64,000 bases of DNA from Atopsyche davidsoni (lineage: Eukaryota; Arthropoda; Insecta; Trichoptera; Hydrobiosidae), in NCBI GenBank assembly GCA_022113835.1, contig JAILWY010000011.1:3472001-3536000 (forward strand). Direction: 5' to 3'. The notes below the pieces were generated by a model. The model was not told where the DNA came from. It saw only the letters and a list, made by a program, of their open reading frames with translations, and ran no database searches. How positions within the stretch are numbered: the stretch's first letter is position 1; every line of letters begins with the position of its first letter. Positions 35,701-46,352 of the stretch are shown here, piece by piece. Position numbers and translations under genes: made by a program.

Positions 35701-36448
35701 AAGCCAAGGGAGATATGAAGAAAAAAGGAAAACCAGATCCCTACGCTTACGTTCCACTGGCAAGGAGTTCTTTGAACAGAAGGTTAGTATCCAATATCCA
35801 GTAGTCTAATGCTTACTGTAATCATGAATAAAATAAATTATCTGAGATCATTATGAAATATAAACTTTATTTCTATTAAATTAAACACATCAAAGAAAAT
35901 CAATGCTGCTTCATGAGGTCCAGTAATGTGCCGTTATTATTTACGCTTACTTTTAGAATGCCATTTCAAGCCATGGTTTTGTGGTCTGTCGATACACAAT
36001 TGAAGTTGGTATTTTAAAAGATTTCCTGTGAGGTTTATGAAGTGCCTTTTTAAAGACTTGGATTTAAGCTGGTTGTCTCATTAATTGAAACAATTAAAAT
36101 GTCACACTTGAAGCTTCCTTCAAATTAGCCGTGGGGCTTTCATACTCTCATGACTTCACTCGTCTCTCTGAATTAATCTTGAAAGTGTGCACGATGCATG
36201 AGCATCATTATTGAGTAAAATATTTTTTGAACACTCTGTTTTACTAATATATTTCACTGAGGTTCAGCTATCGACTTGTCCAAGTCTATTTTTCTGATTG
36301 GTATTTTCAAATTGTTTTTCATAATTTACTTTATAGGAAAAAAATGAAGAATGAAGGACAGTTCAAGAATATAATGCGAGGAGCACAGAAAGGCGCCGCG
36401 GCCGGCAGAGTATCCAAAGCCAAAATGAGAGCCAAAATCAGAAAATAG
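29734..36448 (+). CDS. RRP12: RRP12-like ribosome biogenesis protein (HEAT repeat, NUC173), complete
   Basis: Seventeen exons: 29734-29869, 29972-30221, 30310-30436, 30674-30973, 31079-31159, 31539-31691, 31789-32024, 32163-32277, 32357-32521, 32660-33316, 33403-33869, 33984-34365, 34516-35011, 35099-35275, 35364-35544, 35645-35782, 36337-36448; 1390 aa. RRP12 is a nucleolar karyopherin-like factor needed for maturation and export of 40S and 60S precursors. Support: a basic N-terminus with KFR and RWRKGQ, long alpha-helical HEAT-type arrays, [12 protein letters not shown] across the exon 4-5 junction, an acidic/basic-rich region from exon 13 on, and a very basic C-terminus ending MRAKIRK, all in the order expected of RRP12. 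Exon 4 ends at a GC donor, not GT. Length is slightly above human RRP12. Confident. Confidence 0.93.
30974..31078 (+). other. GC-AG intron in RRP12
   Basis: Exon 4 ends ...AAACCAAAG and is followed by GCAATC. The next exon starts after ACCTCTAG at 31079 with VRKAAQHAV. No in-frame GT lies nearby before the TAA, so a GC-AG intron is required to keep the conserved [12 protein letters not shown] junction. Confidence 0.85.
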
Positions 36449-36702
36449 ATCTTCTACAAGTTAAGCTTTTTATTCTGAAGAAAATTATATCTTTCTCATC
36501 GAGTCTACATATTTTTCTGTTTGTGATATAAAAATCAATAATGGCTTTATAGCTCTGTAGAGAAAAGAGGCAAAATATATTAACCCTTCAGTGAAGTATT
36601 AAAAATTATTTAACCGTGTAAGTACTTTTCACATTTTGCCTTAATCTGCATTTATTAACTGAGGTTTATTGTTGCATCTATCTTGTATATATTTTATATT
36701 AT

Positions 36703-36712
36703 AATAAATAAA
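36703..36712 (+). terminator. overlapping poly(A) signals of RRP12
   Basis: AATAAATAAA (two overlapping AATAAA hexamers) about 255 bases after the RRP12 stop. Confidence 0.65.
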
Positions 36713-39125
36713 AGTTTAAATATATTTTTTGTTATTTTTGGTACTATGATTTAATTGATTTTTAACCTCCCACATGCAAAATCTATTTATAATTGGAAAT
36801 ACCACCACTAATAAAAAAAATGATAATAGTAAAGCACGAGTAGATTAAAAATAAATAGCTGGGTCCAATGTGAATACGGTGCTTTATTTTTTATGCCGTG
36901 CTACCAATATGGTTTGTCTTTTTAATTTAAATAACTTCTGCGAGTATCAGTGATGATGGCACCCGCAGGAATAAACTTATTGGTGTTGAAATGCCAAGAA
37001 ACTTAAGAATATTTATTTATTTAATAAGGAGATTCGTTATTTTTTAAAAATTAACTTTTTGATGTAGGCTTGGAAGAGTTTTTTTTTCAACTTAAGTTTA
37101 TTAGCCGGTTAGATTTATACGACCACAACTATTAAAATGAGATTTAAACATAATGGTGCAAATAATCAAGCCAGGAACATCGGACGCAGTATAACAGATT
37201 GTATAGTAATAGGATAGTAACCAAGCTGGATGAAAAAGACAATGGCAGCATTGAAGTAGAGAATACTAAGATAAAATAAAAGATGGAAATGTCTTGCGAG
37301 GTGGACGTAATGCTCAATAGTATAAACCAAGATATGTTATGCTCGTAAGAATGCACACAGCTTATAGAAATACGACAATGCTAATAAAGCAAGTCACAAT
37401 GATGCATTGATGATTTAAAGCAACACGGAAAACTATCTAAAGATCTCCGAGTTGAGAAGAGGCACTTGTTCGAACATATCCAGAATTGTCTTTAATTTGT
37501 GCATATCTTGTGATTATAGAGACATGTGTTTAAATTAATAAACAAACTGCATTCAAGAATTATATGCAATCTCAGCAATAAACCAGACAGCAACGTAAAA
37601 AATAATTACTCCACTTATCGTGCAACGTGTAGTAAAATCGGGATTACACAATTTGTAAGAAAATAAACAAAGATATTGAAAATAAGTACATAAATAATAA
37701 AAGGAGATCTTAGGGTCACCAATCTCCTATGAGGAGAGGCACCAGAAGAAGAAGATATCTTAGGACATGAAATCTGCAAGTACCGACTTCAACGATTATG
37801 ATGGCATTTGATAATTCGATGTATCACTACGTTTACATATTTAAATATAAATTAACAGTATTTAACAGATTGTGGTCATTTATTTTCATTGGCCAATCTT
37901 GAAAATAATGAAAGACTCGGCGGCAAGAAATTTAATATATTTCTTAGTACCCGTTTAGTACTTTATTGTATCAATTATATTGCTTTTGAGACTACTCGCA
38001 TAATGACTATTAGTGTGAGCTCTTTCGACAAAAGCATGTATTGTGATAACTCAACATTTTATAAGTTTTGATGATGTATTAACGGTACTAAATAGCGCTC
38101 ACATAAATTTAAATCTTTGATCACCGATTTCTGATATGAATATCAGAAGACCGCTGCTTTGAGATGAAGGAAATCCAGAGGCTTAAAACCGTAAAGGCTT
38201 GTTAAAAGCGTCTATTAATACAGTTGTAATACTCGTCAGCCTAAGAATGACGTTAGGAAAAAAATATATTTCTCGTGATAGCTTTTGAAAGATTAACGTA
38301 CTTCGTACACTGGAGGTATCAATACATTTTTAATCAATATAATAAACTTTAAAGTTGGAAATGAAATAAGTTCTGTCTTTATGGTATTATATCAGAGAGT
38401 GAAGTGTTGGTGAGTGTGGACCTCTGCATGTGGTCAGCGAGAGGATAAAGTACGCGGTTAGTGCGACTTGTATGCCAACAGGGATATACATTTTTGTTTC
38501 AAGCATTCTTTGTAATTGAGATAAGATATTAAAATTGGCAGCTGACCACAGCAAAGTGGTGACATTATAATTATCACAGCAGCGGCAGCATTAAATGATT
38601 TTAAAAAGAAATTTGAAATAAAATATAGATGATTTACAGTGCCATTGATTTTGCTGTGGTGTTTAAACCTTTTCGGTATAGGAAAGTACTTTTATGATAG
38701 TTTTGTTACAATTTACACACCAGGCCATGCACGTATACATAGGCTTAATTCAACATTTCCACATGAACTATAATTAATTTAACTATGAAAAGACCTATTT
38801 TATATAATATTTTTGGAGACGTACAAAAAAAAACTGCTGGTCTATTCAATTCAGTATTTTTTAATATAGTAATCGTCAACAATCAGCGTTTGTGGTGAAT
38901 TTTGCTATTATTGTATTGAGGATTATTTAATAAAATGCTCATTTTTTCCTAGAACACATTAAAAAGGGCAAAAGCAAATACCTATGTAGTAAGTAGGATA
39001 TACCGTTCATACATCAAAAGGTGAATAGCTTTCGAGCCGTTGAAAAGGTGCTGTGCATCATGATAACTTAAGTGCGTTTGGAAATAAAAGTATTGAAAAG
39101 AAAGTCATCAATTTGAAAATTCTAT
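36713..39125. other. intergenic region with decayed retroelement sequence
   Basis: No intact gene. The stretch 37100-37760 looks like a degraded non-LTR element; the rest to 39.1 kb has no recognisable feature. Confidence 0.45.
37100..37760 (+). mobile_element. decayed non-LTR retroelement fragment
   Basis: Broken frames on the plus strand end near 37705-37745 in VTNLL, stop, GEAPEEED. The same tail (ATNLLRGAATKEEE) occurs on the minus strand at about 54485-54560. Two dispersed, oppositely oriented copies of one tail point to an interspersed element, most likely a LINE 3' end. The upstream boundary is uncertain. Confidence 0.4.
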
Positions 39126-39131
39126 TTTATT
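39126..39131 (-). terminator. candidate poly(A) signal of ataxin-7
   Basis: Complement of TTTATT gives AATAAA, about 245 bases past the ataxin-7 stop. Confidence 0.45.
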
Positions 39132-39374
39132 GACAAGGACCGATATTCGCATCGGAAATTTGTTAAAAAAAACTTACAAATAATGTACAAAATAATACAG
39201 AAATCGTATTAGTCAAGTTTTCACCGGGAAACGGTAACACCAAAAACTTCAACAATAATCGCTCCCGAGTAAAAAAACCGTTTAAATCTACATTTTACAA
39301 AGTTAACGGCTCGATTTTTACACAAAAATAAATATACGTATGAAATTACACACAACCGAGCTATCGCTCAATAT

Positions 39375-41498
39375 TCAACACTTCTCATCCGCCATCATCG
39401 GGTCGTACATACAGTTTAACTCCATTAGGTCCGCCTGCGACATGCGCTTGGTCACTTTACTTCTCACTCCCTGTCCTCCGCGCGCGCACTTTGACTCAGC
39501 CTCCTCGTACTCATCCAGCAGGGGCCGCTTACTGGAGAACGAGTGGCCGTTCTGTCTACCACCGGGGTCGTAGTACACTCCGCGCTCGGATTTCACTCCA
39601 GGGCCCGACGACACGGGACAGGCCATAATTAATTTTCTGACTTCAGGTGTCGTCGACTTAGTGGCGCCATTAGCGTGAGCACTTTTTGACGTAATAGAGT
39701 TTTGATTAAAGCTAAAGTAATTATTCACTACACTCTCAGAACGAGGACGCGCAAGGGCGGCTTTTATGTCTCTTCGCACTGTCGCAAGTCTTTTCCCTAA
39801 CAGCAGAGCGTTACCCATATGGCAAGCTGAGAACGTACAGGCCGCGAGCGGTCGTGGACTGGATGGATACCAGCACACATCGCCCGGCCGCGGCTCTGGT
39901 AACCGTGGCGGTTCTGGTGGGGCTGGCAGGACTGCTCGCACAGCCACCGCAGGTACGGGAACCTCAACCGGAACTGGCGTGTCTGCCAGACATTCTGCAA
40001 CCTCCTGGGGCAGCAATGACACCAGCTCTGTTTCCTCGGCTACACCTTCTACTGACGACAGTATAGAAGAGTAGTAGCTGGTCACTTCGTGCCGGGTATC
40101 CAATCCTGTAAAGTCTGAGATGTCCACGGTATCAGGCACGAGCAACGGCGGAGAAGGTATGCTGATGGTAGCTATAGTGTCATTTTGGTCACTCAACACA
40201 GGAACTAAGTTCATGATGGGTGGCTGCTTGGCGGCCCGATGCTCAGCGAGCAGTAAATCAAAGGACTTTACCCTTCCGTCTACTTGTCTCCTGAGCGACA
40301 GTGCATGAGACTTACAGGTTAGAGAGCGGGTGCACGGTTTTTGAGTCTCAGAAGATAGCACACCGCAATGTTTATTTGGATCATATTCTCGCACTGTGTA
40401 CTTAGGTTTTGAGGATTTGCTGGCTTTTCCGGGTCGGGGCTTGACAGGAGCCGTTCGAACAGGAAAAACAACACCTGACGGATCCGCATCAATAACTGGC
40501 GACAACGTGACGGGTCGCACATACTGCGTCGGCCCTTCCTCAGCACCAAGAGAGTACGATGCCCCGGCAACTCGCCCGACCGTTCCAGAAACATTGTATA
40601 GGTCATGTGCAGAGACATTTTCAGGAAGGCTCATTTCCCGAATAGCGCTTATGTCTCGAATGAGGTTCTTCCACGCTGCAGGGTCAGTCTCAGGGAGCTC
40701 CTCCATACTCCGAATGCCCTCTGAATTCATGATGGCGATAATGTCATCAGTGAGATTGTCTCCGAGAGGCAAATCGGCATCATCCCGGATGCTCACCACC
40801 GGTAAGTCATTATCGTCAACCAAGACTTTCACCTCACTCTGCGCTGCAGATTTGACTTGAGTTCCATCAGCTTCGGGAAAGTAGTCAATATCCCGCTGAA
40901 GAACAGCAGCAGGGAGAGGCGGTAGAGGCGGCAGGGGAGGCAAGGTAGCCGGGGGCGGAAGAGGAGGCTGAACATTCCCGGAGCCATCCGGGCCGGTCAG
41001 ATCGGTCTCGAGACAGAGGGGCAAGGGCGGAAGGGGAGGAAGAGGAATCGAGGGTGGGTCTTTCTTATGCTTGGATTTGTGCGAAGACTTGAGTTTGACA
41101 GTGGGCGCTGGGGGCGGAGGAGGTAGAATAGGCAGGGGCGCGCTGGAGTGGTGCGCGAGGAGATGGCGGTGGACGGCGCTGCACTTGACGGTCATGCCGC
41201 ACATGTGGCAGAGCGCGGCGTTGAGCAAGTCGGCGCTGGGGAAGTGGCCGTAGAGGCTCATGCAGGCGCGCTTGAGGCGCGTGACGCCACAGTGGCGATG
41301 ACGCTCGGGACGCTCGGGGCGGTCCGGGCGCTTGCTGCCGTCGGGCCGGCGCGGGCCCTTGGCGGGGTCGCCGCGCGGGGGCTCATCGTCCCTCAGCGGG
41401 GACGCGTGCCCGATTTCGGCGACCCACAGGTCCCAAGGTTTCTCGTTGCACCTGATAGGGCTGACGGTTTCAGCCGTCGGAGGCAACGAGCCCGACAT
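39375..41498 (-). CDS. ATXN7: ataxin-7 / Sgf73-like SAGA subunit, single exon
   Basis: Single 707-aa open frame. The frame is open further upstream, but ATG at 41498 (MSGSLPPTAE) is the first true start; the farther codon is GTG. Ataxin-7 anchors the histone H2B deubiquitinase module to the SAGA coactivator in the nucleus. An N-terminal zinc finger has C97, C100 and His at 110-117 (CHMCGMTVKC...HRHLLAHH). The SCA7 domain at about 365-421 reads YTVREYDPNKHCGVL with C, C, C, H spacing (CGVLSSETQKPC, TRSLTCKSH) and ends in SFDLLLAEHR. Proline-rich tracts flank residues 120-200. No polyglutamine is present. The lack of introns is notable beside 13-17-exon neighbours. Confidence 0.9.
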   Translation of the reverse strand: MSGSLPPTAETVSPIRCNEKPWDLWVAEIGHASPLRDDEPPRGDPAKGPRRPDGSKRPDRPERPERHRHCGVTRLKRACMSLYGHFPSADLLNAALCHMCGMTVKCSAVHRHLLAHHSSAPLPILPPPPPAPTVKLKSSHKSKHKKDPPSIPLPPLPPLPLCLETDLTGPDGSGNVQPPLPPPATLPPLPPLPPLPAAVLQRDIDYFPEADGTQVKSAAQSEVKVLVDDNDLPVVSIRDDADLPLGDNLTDDIIAIMNSEGIRSMEELPETDPAAWKNLIRDISAIREMSLPENVSAHDLYNVSGTVGRVAGASYSLGAEEGPTQYVRPVTLSPVIDADPSGVVFPVRTAPVKPRPGKASKSSKPKYTVREYDPNKHCGVLSSETQKPCTRSLTCKSHALSLRRQVDGRVKSFDLLLAEHRAAKQPPIMNLVPVLSDQNDTIATISIPSPPLLVPDTVDISDFTGLDTRHEVTSYYSSILSSVEGVAEETELVSLLPQEVAECLADTPVPVEVPVPAVAVRAVLPAPPEPPRLPEPRPGDVCWYPSSPRPLAACTFSACHMGNALLLGKRLATVRRDIKAALARPRSESVVNNYFSFNQNSITSKSAHANGATKSTTPEVRKLIMACPVSSGPGVKSERGVYYDPGGRQNGHSFSSKRPLLDEYEEAESKCARGGQGVRSKVTKRMSQADLMELNCMYDPMMADEKC

Positions 41499-42794
41499 CT
41501 TCGCTGTCTCGGGTCGACCTGCCGCAGAGCTAGACGAGAATTTCGTTCTCGCAGCGCAATCAAGCCATGACGTTTGGAGCACTCACTCCCGTATCTTTAG
41601 GTTATTATCCCAATTCCATCGTGCGGACGATAACATTCGCAAACTGTCGCTTTCGGGAGCGTCGATGCGAGGTCTATCGCGAATAGTCCGTTTCGCGAAG
41701 ATAAAACGTGTAAGTTTTGTGTTTGGCTTTGTATTTACAGGCACAGATGATCAATCTCATTGACAGCTGATTATGTAGATTGTAGGTTTTTCTCTCCGAC
41801 TGTGTTATTGCAAAGGACGACAACCTTGGGAAATGCGAAACTTAACTGAATGTAAACATAACCCGCTCCGATAAAACTCGCACTAGCACGATGAAAACGA
41901 AATAATCCACGATCCATTTCATCTAAATATTATGCTTACTATAATAACTGGACTAAAGAAAGTACACAACTATTTTGCAAGTGGTACTGGTATGTCTAAT
42001 GACCTATTTGTGATCAACACTAAAACATAAAATATTTTTTAAAATAGAAAAAATATGTAGTGTATTAGAAAAACGAAAAAAAAAATTATATTAATTATGA
42101 CGAAAATCATTATTTTATTATTATCCTTATTTCCATCATAGATAAAATAAAAACACAACATATATCGGTTTCTTTTGAAATCGTATACAAAGCATTTATA
42201 ATTTTAAATAATTTTACTGTTAATATTAGAAATAACGACTATTTTTATTATGATTTCATTTAATTAATTTATTACTATAATACAATGTCATAAATTATTT
42301 CAAGCATCAATTTTTTTTTTTTTTTTAATTGTATATTACTGTAAATAAAATTTATAATTTTTTTTACTGCTTATTAAAATTTATTTAAGTTATATTACAT
42401 TTTTATAAAACAGTTTTTTCTTTAGAAAAATTGCCAGTCTTTAAATAATGGACTGATATAAATTGATATTTTTATTATAAACGTATAAATACTAAAATTA
42501 ATCATAAAATCAGTGAAGTTATGAATGATAATTTCAGAGGAACAATTTGATGCTAACTATGTTAATAAATAGAAAATATTGCACAAAACAGACAAGAAAA
42601 ATTACAGCCTACCGACATAGCAAGTCGTACTTTCATTTTGTGTATCTATGTTTCTCGCTGTCAACGTCAAGTGTTGATGTTTAGGTTAAACATAGTTATA
42701 TAAAATAAATTAATCAGCTTAAAAAAGTATCAAACACATTATATAATAAATCACAGCCGATAGTTTTGATTAAAAAACAGGAGTACACGAATGA
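41499..42794. promoter_or_regulatory. divergent promoter region between ataxin-7 and IMMP2L
   Basis: 1.3 kb between two start codons pointing away from each other. The ataxin-7 side (41499-41720) is G+C-richer with several TCGCGA-type words, as expected of a housekeeping promoter and 5' UTR. The middle is very AT-rich. No core element can be fixed by eye. Confidence 0.5.
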
Positions 42795-43289
42795 ATGTGG
42801 CTATCAAGCGCAGTGAAATCTATTGTCATCGGGGTGCCGATTGGCGTCACTGTTTTGGACAAATTCGGATATGTGGCTCGCGTAGAAGGTATATCTATGC
42901 AGCCGGCGCTGAATCCCGACTCGACTGACACAGACTATGTATTCCTGTCGAGGTGGTCAGTCAGAAATTATGATATACGACGCGGGGATATCATCTCGCT
43001 CGTTTCCCCCAAAGATCCAAGCCAGAAGTATATCAAAAGGGTGGTCGGTCTGCAGGGCGATGTCGTCAAAACCCTCGGGTATAAGCGACCGTACATCAAA
43101 GTTCCCGAAGGTCACTGCTGGGTGGAGGGAGATCACACCGGGCATACGTTAGACAGCAATTCTTTTGGACCTGTATCCATCGGTTTAGTCACCGCCAGAG
43201 CTTCTCACATTGTGTGGCCTCCGAGTAGGTGGCAAGCTATCAAAGCAGCTCTTCCAAAGGAAAGACAACCCGTGGGAAATCCGTTATAG
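42795..43289 (+). CDS. IMMP2L: mitochondrial inner membrane protease subunit 2 (Imp2 family)
   Basis: 164 aa, single exon (human IMMP2L about 175). It removes sorting signals from proteins in the intermembrane space as part of the IMP complex. The N-terminal hydrophobic segment (about residues 6-22) acts as membrane anchor. The signal-peptidase I Ser/Lys dyad is visible: Ser34 in EGISMQPALNP and Lys81 in KYIKRVVGLQGD. GHCWVEGD, HTLDSNSFGPV and the Ile-Val-Trp-Pro block near the C-terminus match box motifs of the family. The start ATG follows an in-frame AT-rich leader. All catalytic residues are present. Confidence 0.95.
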   Translation: MWLSSAVKSIVIGVPIGVTVLDKFGYVARVEGISMQPALNPDSTDTDYVFLSRWSVRNYDIRRGDIISLVSPKDPSQKYIKRVVGLQGDVVKTLGYKRPYIKVPEGHCWVEGDHTGHTLDSNSFGPVSIGLVTARASHIVWPPSRWQAIKAALPKERQPVGNPL

Positions 43290-43313
43290 TCTGTTGCCAT
43301 AATCTGCTAAAGC

Positions 43314-43319
43314 AATAAA
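43314..43319 (+). terminator. poly(A) signal of IMMP2L
   Basis: AATAAA 25 bases after the stop codon. Confidence 0.6.
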
Positions 43320-44373
43320 TCTCGTATCAGAATGCATGCTATGTTGAATAGAAATTTGTCCATACATCTTTTAAGAAGTATATAATTAATAATGTAAGTG
43401 TAATAATTCAAGAACTGAGTCTTTATGTATATCTCGTAATGTTTAATTTTTTCAGTGAACGTAGTTCCTCAGAAATGGCAGTGAAGATTTAAAGTAATTT
43501 ATTTGTTTCTTTGAAATGATATTTGAAGACTCATCTCTTAAATGATTACCGTTTCATATTTTATTTATTTTGCAAATAGTACAATTTTCTCAAATTTTTA
43601 TATCTGATTAAATAGAGAATTGAGTGCTACGCAGTTTGATATTTGTGATGTGTTCTTTTTTAAAGCATTCTCAAACACATCTGAAAACATCAAATCATCA
43701 ACCATTTTTAATGGACAATCCTTCGTTTCTTTTACCTCTTTTATGGTTGTTATTAGAATGAAACATCACTTTTATGATGTTTAGTGTTAATTATTAATTT
43801 TTTAGGCTTAATAAATAATGAAACTTAATGTGATCTTTTATTTGACGGTAAACACAAGTCTTACAGTATATAAAAAGTATGAACGAAGACAATCCGATAT
43901 CTCATCTCCATACAATCTTATTTTATTACTTAGTGGCATTGATACCCCATAAATTTGGCGATCTTTTTTATAGTGAGAAAGGTATGTTAAACCCCATGAA
44001 TTAAATATACTGCAAAGCTAGCTTATGAAAAAGGTACATTTATTTACTAAGATATCTGTCCAAGCTAACTTGTTATTTAATATTAAAGGCTACCTCTTTT
44101 TTATACCAAATAGTTGATACTTGTTAAACAAATAAAATAACATTGCTTTTGAAGTTTTTTGTTGATAATGTGAAAAATAAGCAGTTTTTTACTTTTATAA
44201 TTTTTTGATTACAAGAAAAATCTATAATTATTAATACCTTATCTTCCCAAAATAAATTGAAAAACATTTGAAATAATTTCAATGTTGGGCTTTTTTTTTT
44301 ACTAAAACAACAATTTCATTCAAATTAAATTTGTATAAAATTATTCATGCTTATTTTCAATGATTCAAAATCT

Positions 44374-44410
44374 CTGAAGATGGTTCCAGCACAGGGACCG
44401 AAATGTCGTA
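44374..44410 (+). repeat. hammerhead-like hairpin (best stem of four)
   Basis: CTGAAGA (44374-44380, fits CUGANGA), one extra T, then GGTTCC, AGCACA loop, GGGACC forming six base pairs, then GAAA (44400-44403) and TGTCG. This is the order of the hammerhead core. The additional base before the stem and the lack of a clear cleavage site argue against activity. Probably a retroelement remnant. Confidence 0.4.
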
Positions 44411-45194
44411 AGACTGAAAACTTCAAGCAGCTTAGAAACAAAATCATCAAAGTATTTAAAATTATTATTAGACAATTGAAGCCTAAAGTTGCAAAATATG
44501 ATCAATGGTATCTCAATAACGCTCAAGTCATTGATAATATAAGTTTTTGATAAACTATTTGGACATAAAGACTATTGTAAGTTACTCTTATTTAACAGCA
44601 TTCTAGAGTAACAACTGTAAAATTAAAAGGTCTTGATGTATGAAAAACGTGCGCTGAGGTTTTTCGTTAATTGAACTAATTTTTAATGATTTATGATATT
44701 TTTGCAGTTGCAGCAAATCGCTAAAAATCAAAAATTTCCCAGAAATGTTTTCTTTGGTAATGTTTGTAAATTTAAGTCAGTTAAATAATTCAAAATTAAC
44801 AATATAATAATGCAGGCACAGGTTAATATCACATTCGGCTCGAAATAATGGCAACAAACAAAAAATAGATTAAAAGTAATTTTTATATGTGATCTTAGTA
44901 TTCATACAATTGCAATTTAAATATATCAAAATTAGGAAGTCCTAAGATTGCAGGTAGAACATTTCGTGATAAGCTCATCTGCCACTATTTTTAATGACTC
45001 CACCATAACATGTGTGGTCCATTGCCTGAAAATACTTATACATGCGTATTGTGATGCGGACGGAAGCAAACCCACAAAAAAACAAAATGCCCAGTAACCG
45101 GTAGTAATACGTGTTCCGTATTCTTCTAGAAGTTTATGAAAAGTGTATTAATATATTTCATGACAACAATGTGTTAACTAAACAATATAATTAC

Positions 45195-45238
45195 CGGCCA
45201 TGTAAGCCAGGGGATGTGGGTTCGAATCCCACACAAAT
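45195..45238 (+). repeat. tRNA-like 3' half (pseudo-tRNA or SINE head)
   Basis: GTGGGTTCGAATCCCAC is a perfect T-arm with box B. Upstream GGC-loop-GCC can form an anticodon-like stem, but position 33 is not T, and no 5' acceptor half pairs with the 3' end. It is therefore not a functional tRNA; a tRNA-derived SINE or a truncated pseudogene fits. Confidence 0.45.
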
Positions 45239-45493
45239 CACGATATTTTTCTGAGAGTTTTTTTAAATCATCTTCTATGTATGAACTAATGTGCCTAATC
45301 ATATTAATAGTAATATAATAAACCAGTAATGGGTAATAAATACGCATTTGATTGACGTCCAATCCAAAAAATAGACATACGTAAACAACATAAGACATTG
45401 AAAATAGAAAAAAAAAAAACAACTAAATGCTTCATTTTAAAGTATATTTCATTTCACTATTAAAAATAAGTAGTGTAGTAGTTAAAATACAAT

Positions 45494-45499
45494 TTTATT
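45494..45499 (-). terminator. candidate poly(A) signal of YRDC
   Basis: Complement of TTTATT, 70 bases beyond the YRDC stop. It is the first hexamer available to a POLR3K-YRDC dicistronic transcript. Confidence 0.55.
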
Positions 45500-45568
45500 G
45501 TAATTCGCAAAAAAGAATAATTTGTACACATACAAACAATAAATATATCATTAACAATATAAACAAAA

Positions 45569-46336
45569 TCAAGAACTATAAAGATCCTTTTCGATATTAA
45601 AACTTTCTAACAGTTGGACTGTGCTCTCAAATGCTACACCTTCCCTAACAATAGAATAAAAGCCCGTCTTACACAGATCAACAACTGTGGAACCGGCTCT
45701 CTCTTCATTAAGACCTTTACCCAGAGTACCGCCATCAAACACAGCACCCAGCTTAGAATATAAAGATGCAAATTCTTGAATACAAAGACTCGATGGAATA
45801 TCACTAGGATTGGCACTAGTAAGAGCAATGGGGATGCCAGATATGCTGGCAACTTTCTGAATAAATGCATAATTAGGAATCCTCACTCCAATCTTGGTCG
45901 TATGAGGATTTAAAAAAGGATTATTCAACATGGCTGTTCGTTCAAATACTAAGGTGACAGGTCCCGGTAACAGTTTATTGAGGAGACTGTCAGGTATATG
46001 TTCTGCATGGGCCCAGAGTCTAAGATCTTTTAGACTACCTACACAAATAGCGACAGGTTTCATTTCACTCCTCCCTTTAATATCATAGACCTTTTTGATA
46101 GCGTCTGGAGAATTAGCACTGCAAGCTAAACCGTATACAGTGTCAGTTGGAACAGCGATCACATCGCCTTGCCTAAGCAGTTCAGCAGCCAGAGTCTCCG
46201 CCTCCGAATTGAGACAGTTTATCACAGTACCCATCTTATTTATCTTCATCTTCAGGGTTGAATACGATGCCACGTTTAATTGATAACACTTAAGTATTCT
46301 ATCACTAACTTTAATAACTTTTGATTTAGCTATCAT
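45569..46336 (-). CDS. YRDC: threonylcarbamoyl-AMP synthase (YrdC/Sua5)
   Basis: 255 aa, single exon. The YrdC domain starts near residue 45: AELLRQGDVIAVPTDTVYGL (nucleotide and threonine pocket), KGRSEMKPVAICV, LLPGPVTLVFER, GVRIPNYAFIQ, GIPIALTSANPS and RAGSTVVDL are canonical blocks. It makes threonylcarbamoyl-AMP from Thr, bicarbonate and ATP for t6A37 in ANN-decoding tRNAs. The basic N-terminus (MIAKSKVIKVSDRILKCYQL) could be a mitochondrial presequence; MGTVINCLN inside could give a cytosolic form by leaky scanning. Only 16 nt separate its ATG from the POLR3K stop upstream. Confidence 0.93.
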   Translation of the reverse strand: MIAKSKVIKVSDRILKCYQLNVASYSTLKMKINKMGTVINCLNSEAETLAAELLRQGDVIAVPTDTVYGLACSANSPDAIKKVYDIKGRSEMKPVAICVGSLKDLRLWAHAEHIPDSLLNKLLPGPVTLVFERTAMLNNPFLNPHTTKIGVRIPNYAFIQKVASISGIPIALTSANPSDIPSSLCIQEFASLYSKLGAVFDGGTLGKGLNEERAGSTVVDLCKTGFYSIVREGVAFESTVQLLESFNIEKDLYSS

Positions 46337-46352
46337 GTTCTTTATAACTGTT

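Larger units (their letters stand above)
43320..45493. other. intergenic region with retroelement and tRNA-like fragments
   Basis: AT-rich, no gene recognised. It contains a hammerhead-like hairpin (44374-44410) and a tRNA-like half (45195-45238), listed separately. Confidence 0.5.

Noticed and set aside
41499..41582. Upstream extension of ataxin-7 by 28 codons
   Set aside because: The farther start is GTG. The first ATG (41498) begins MSGSLPP and needs no non-AUG initiation.
45195..45238. Functional tRNA gene
   Set aside because: Perfect T-arm but no pairing acceptor stem, no D-arm and no T33.
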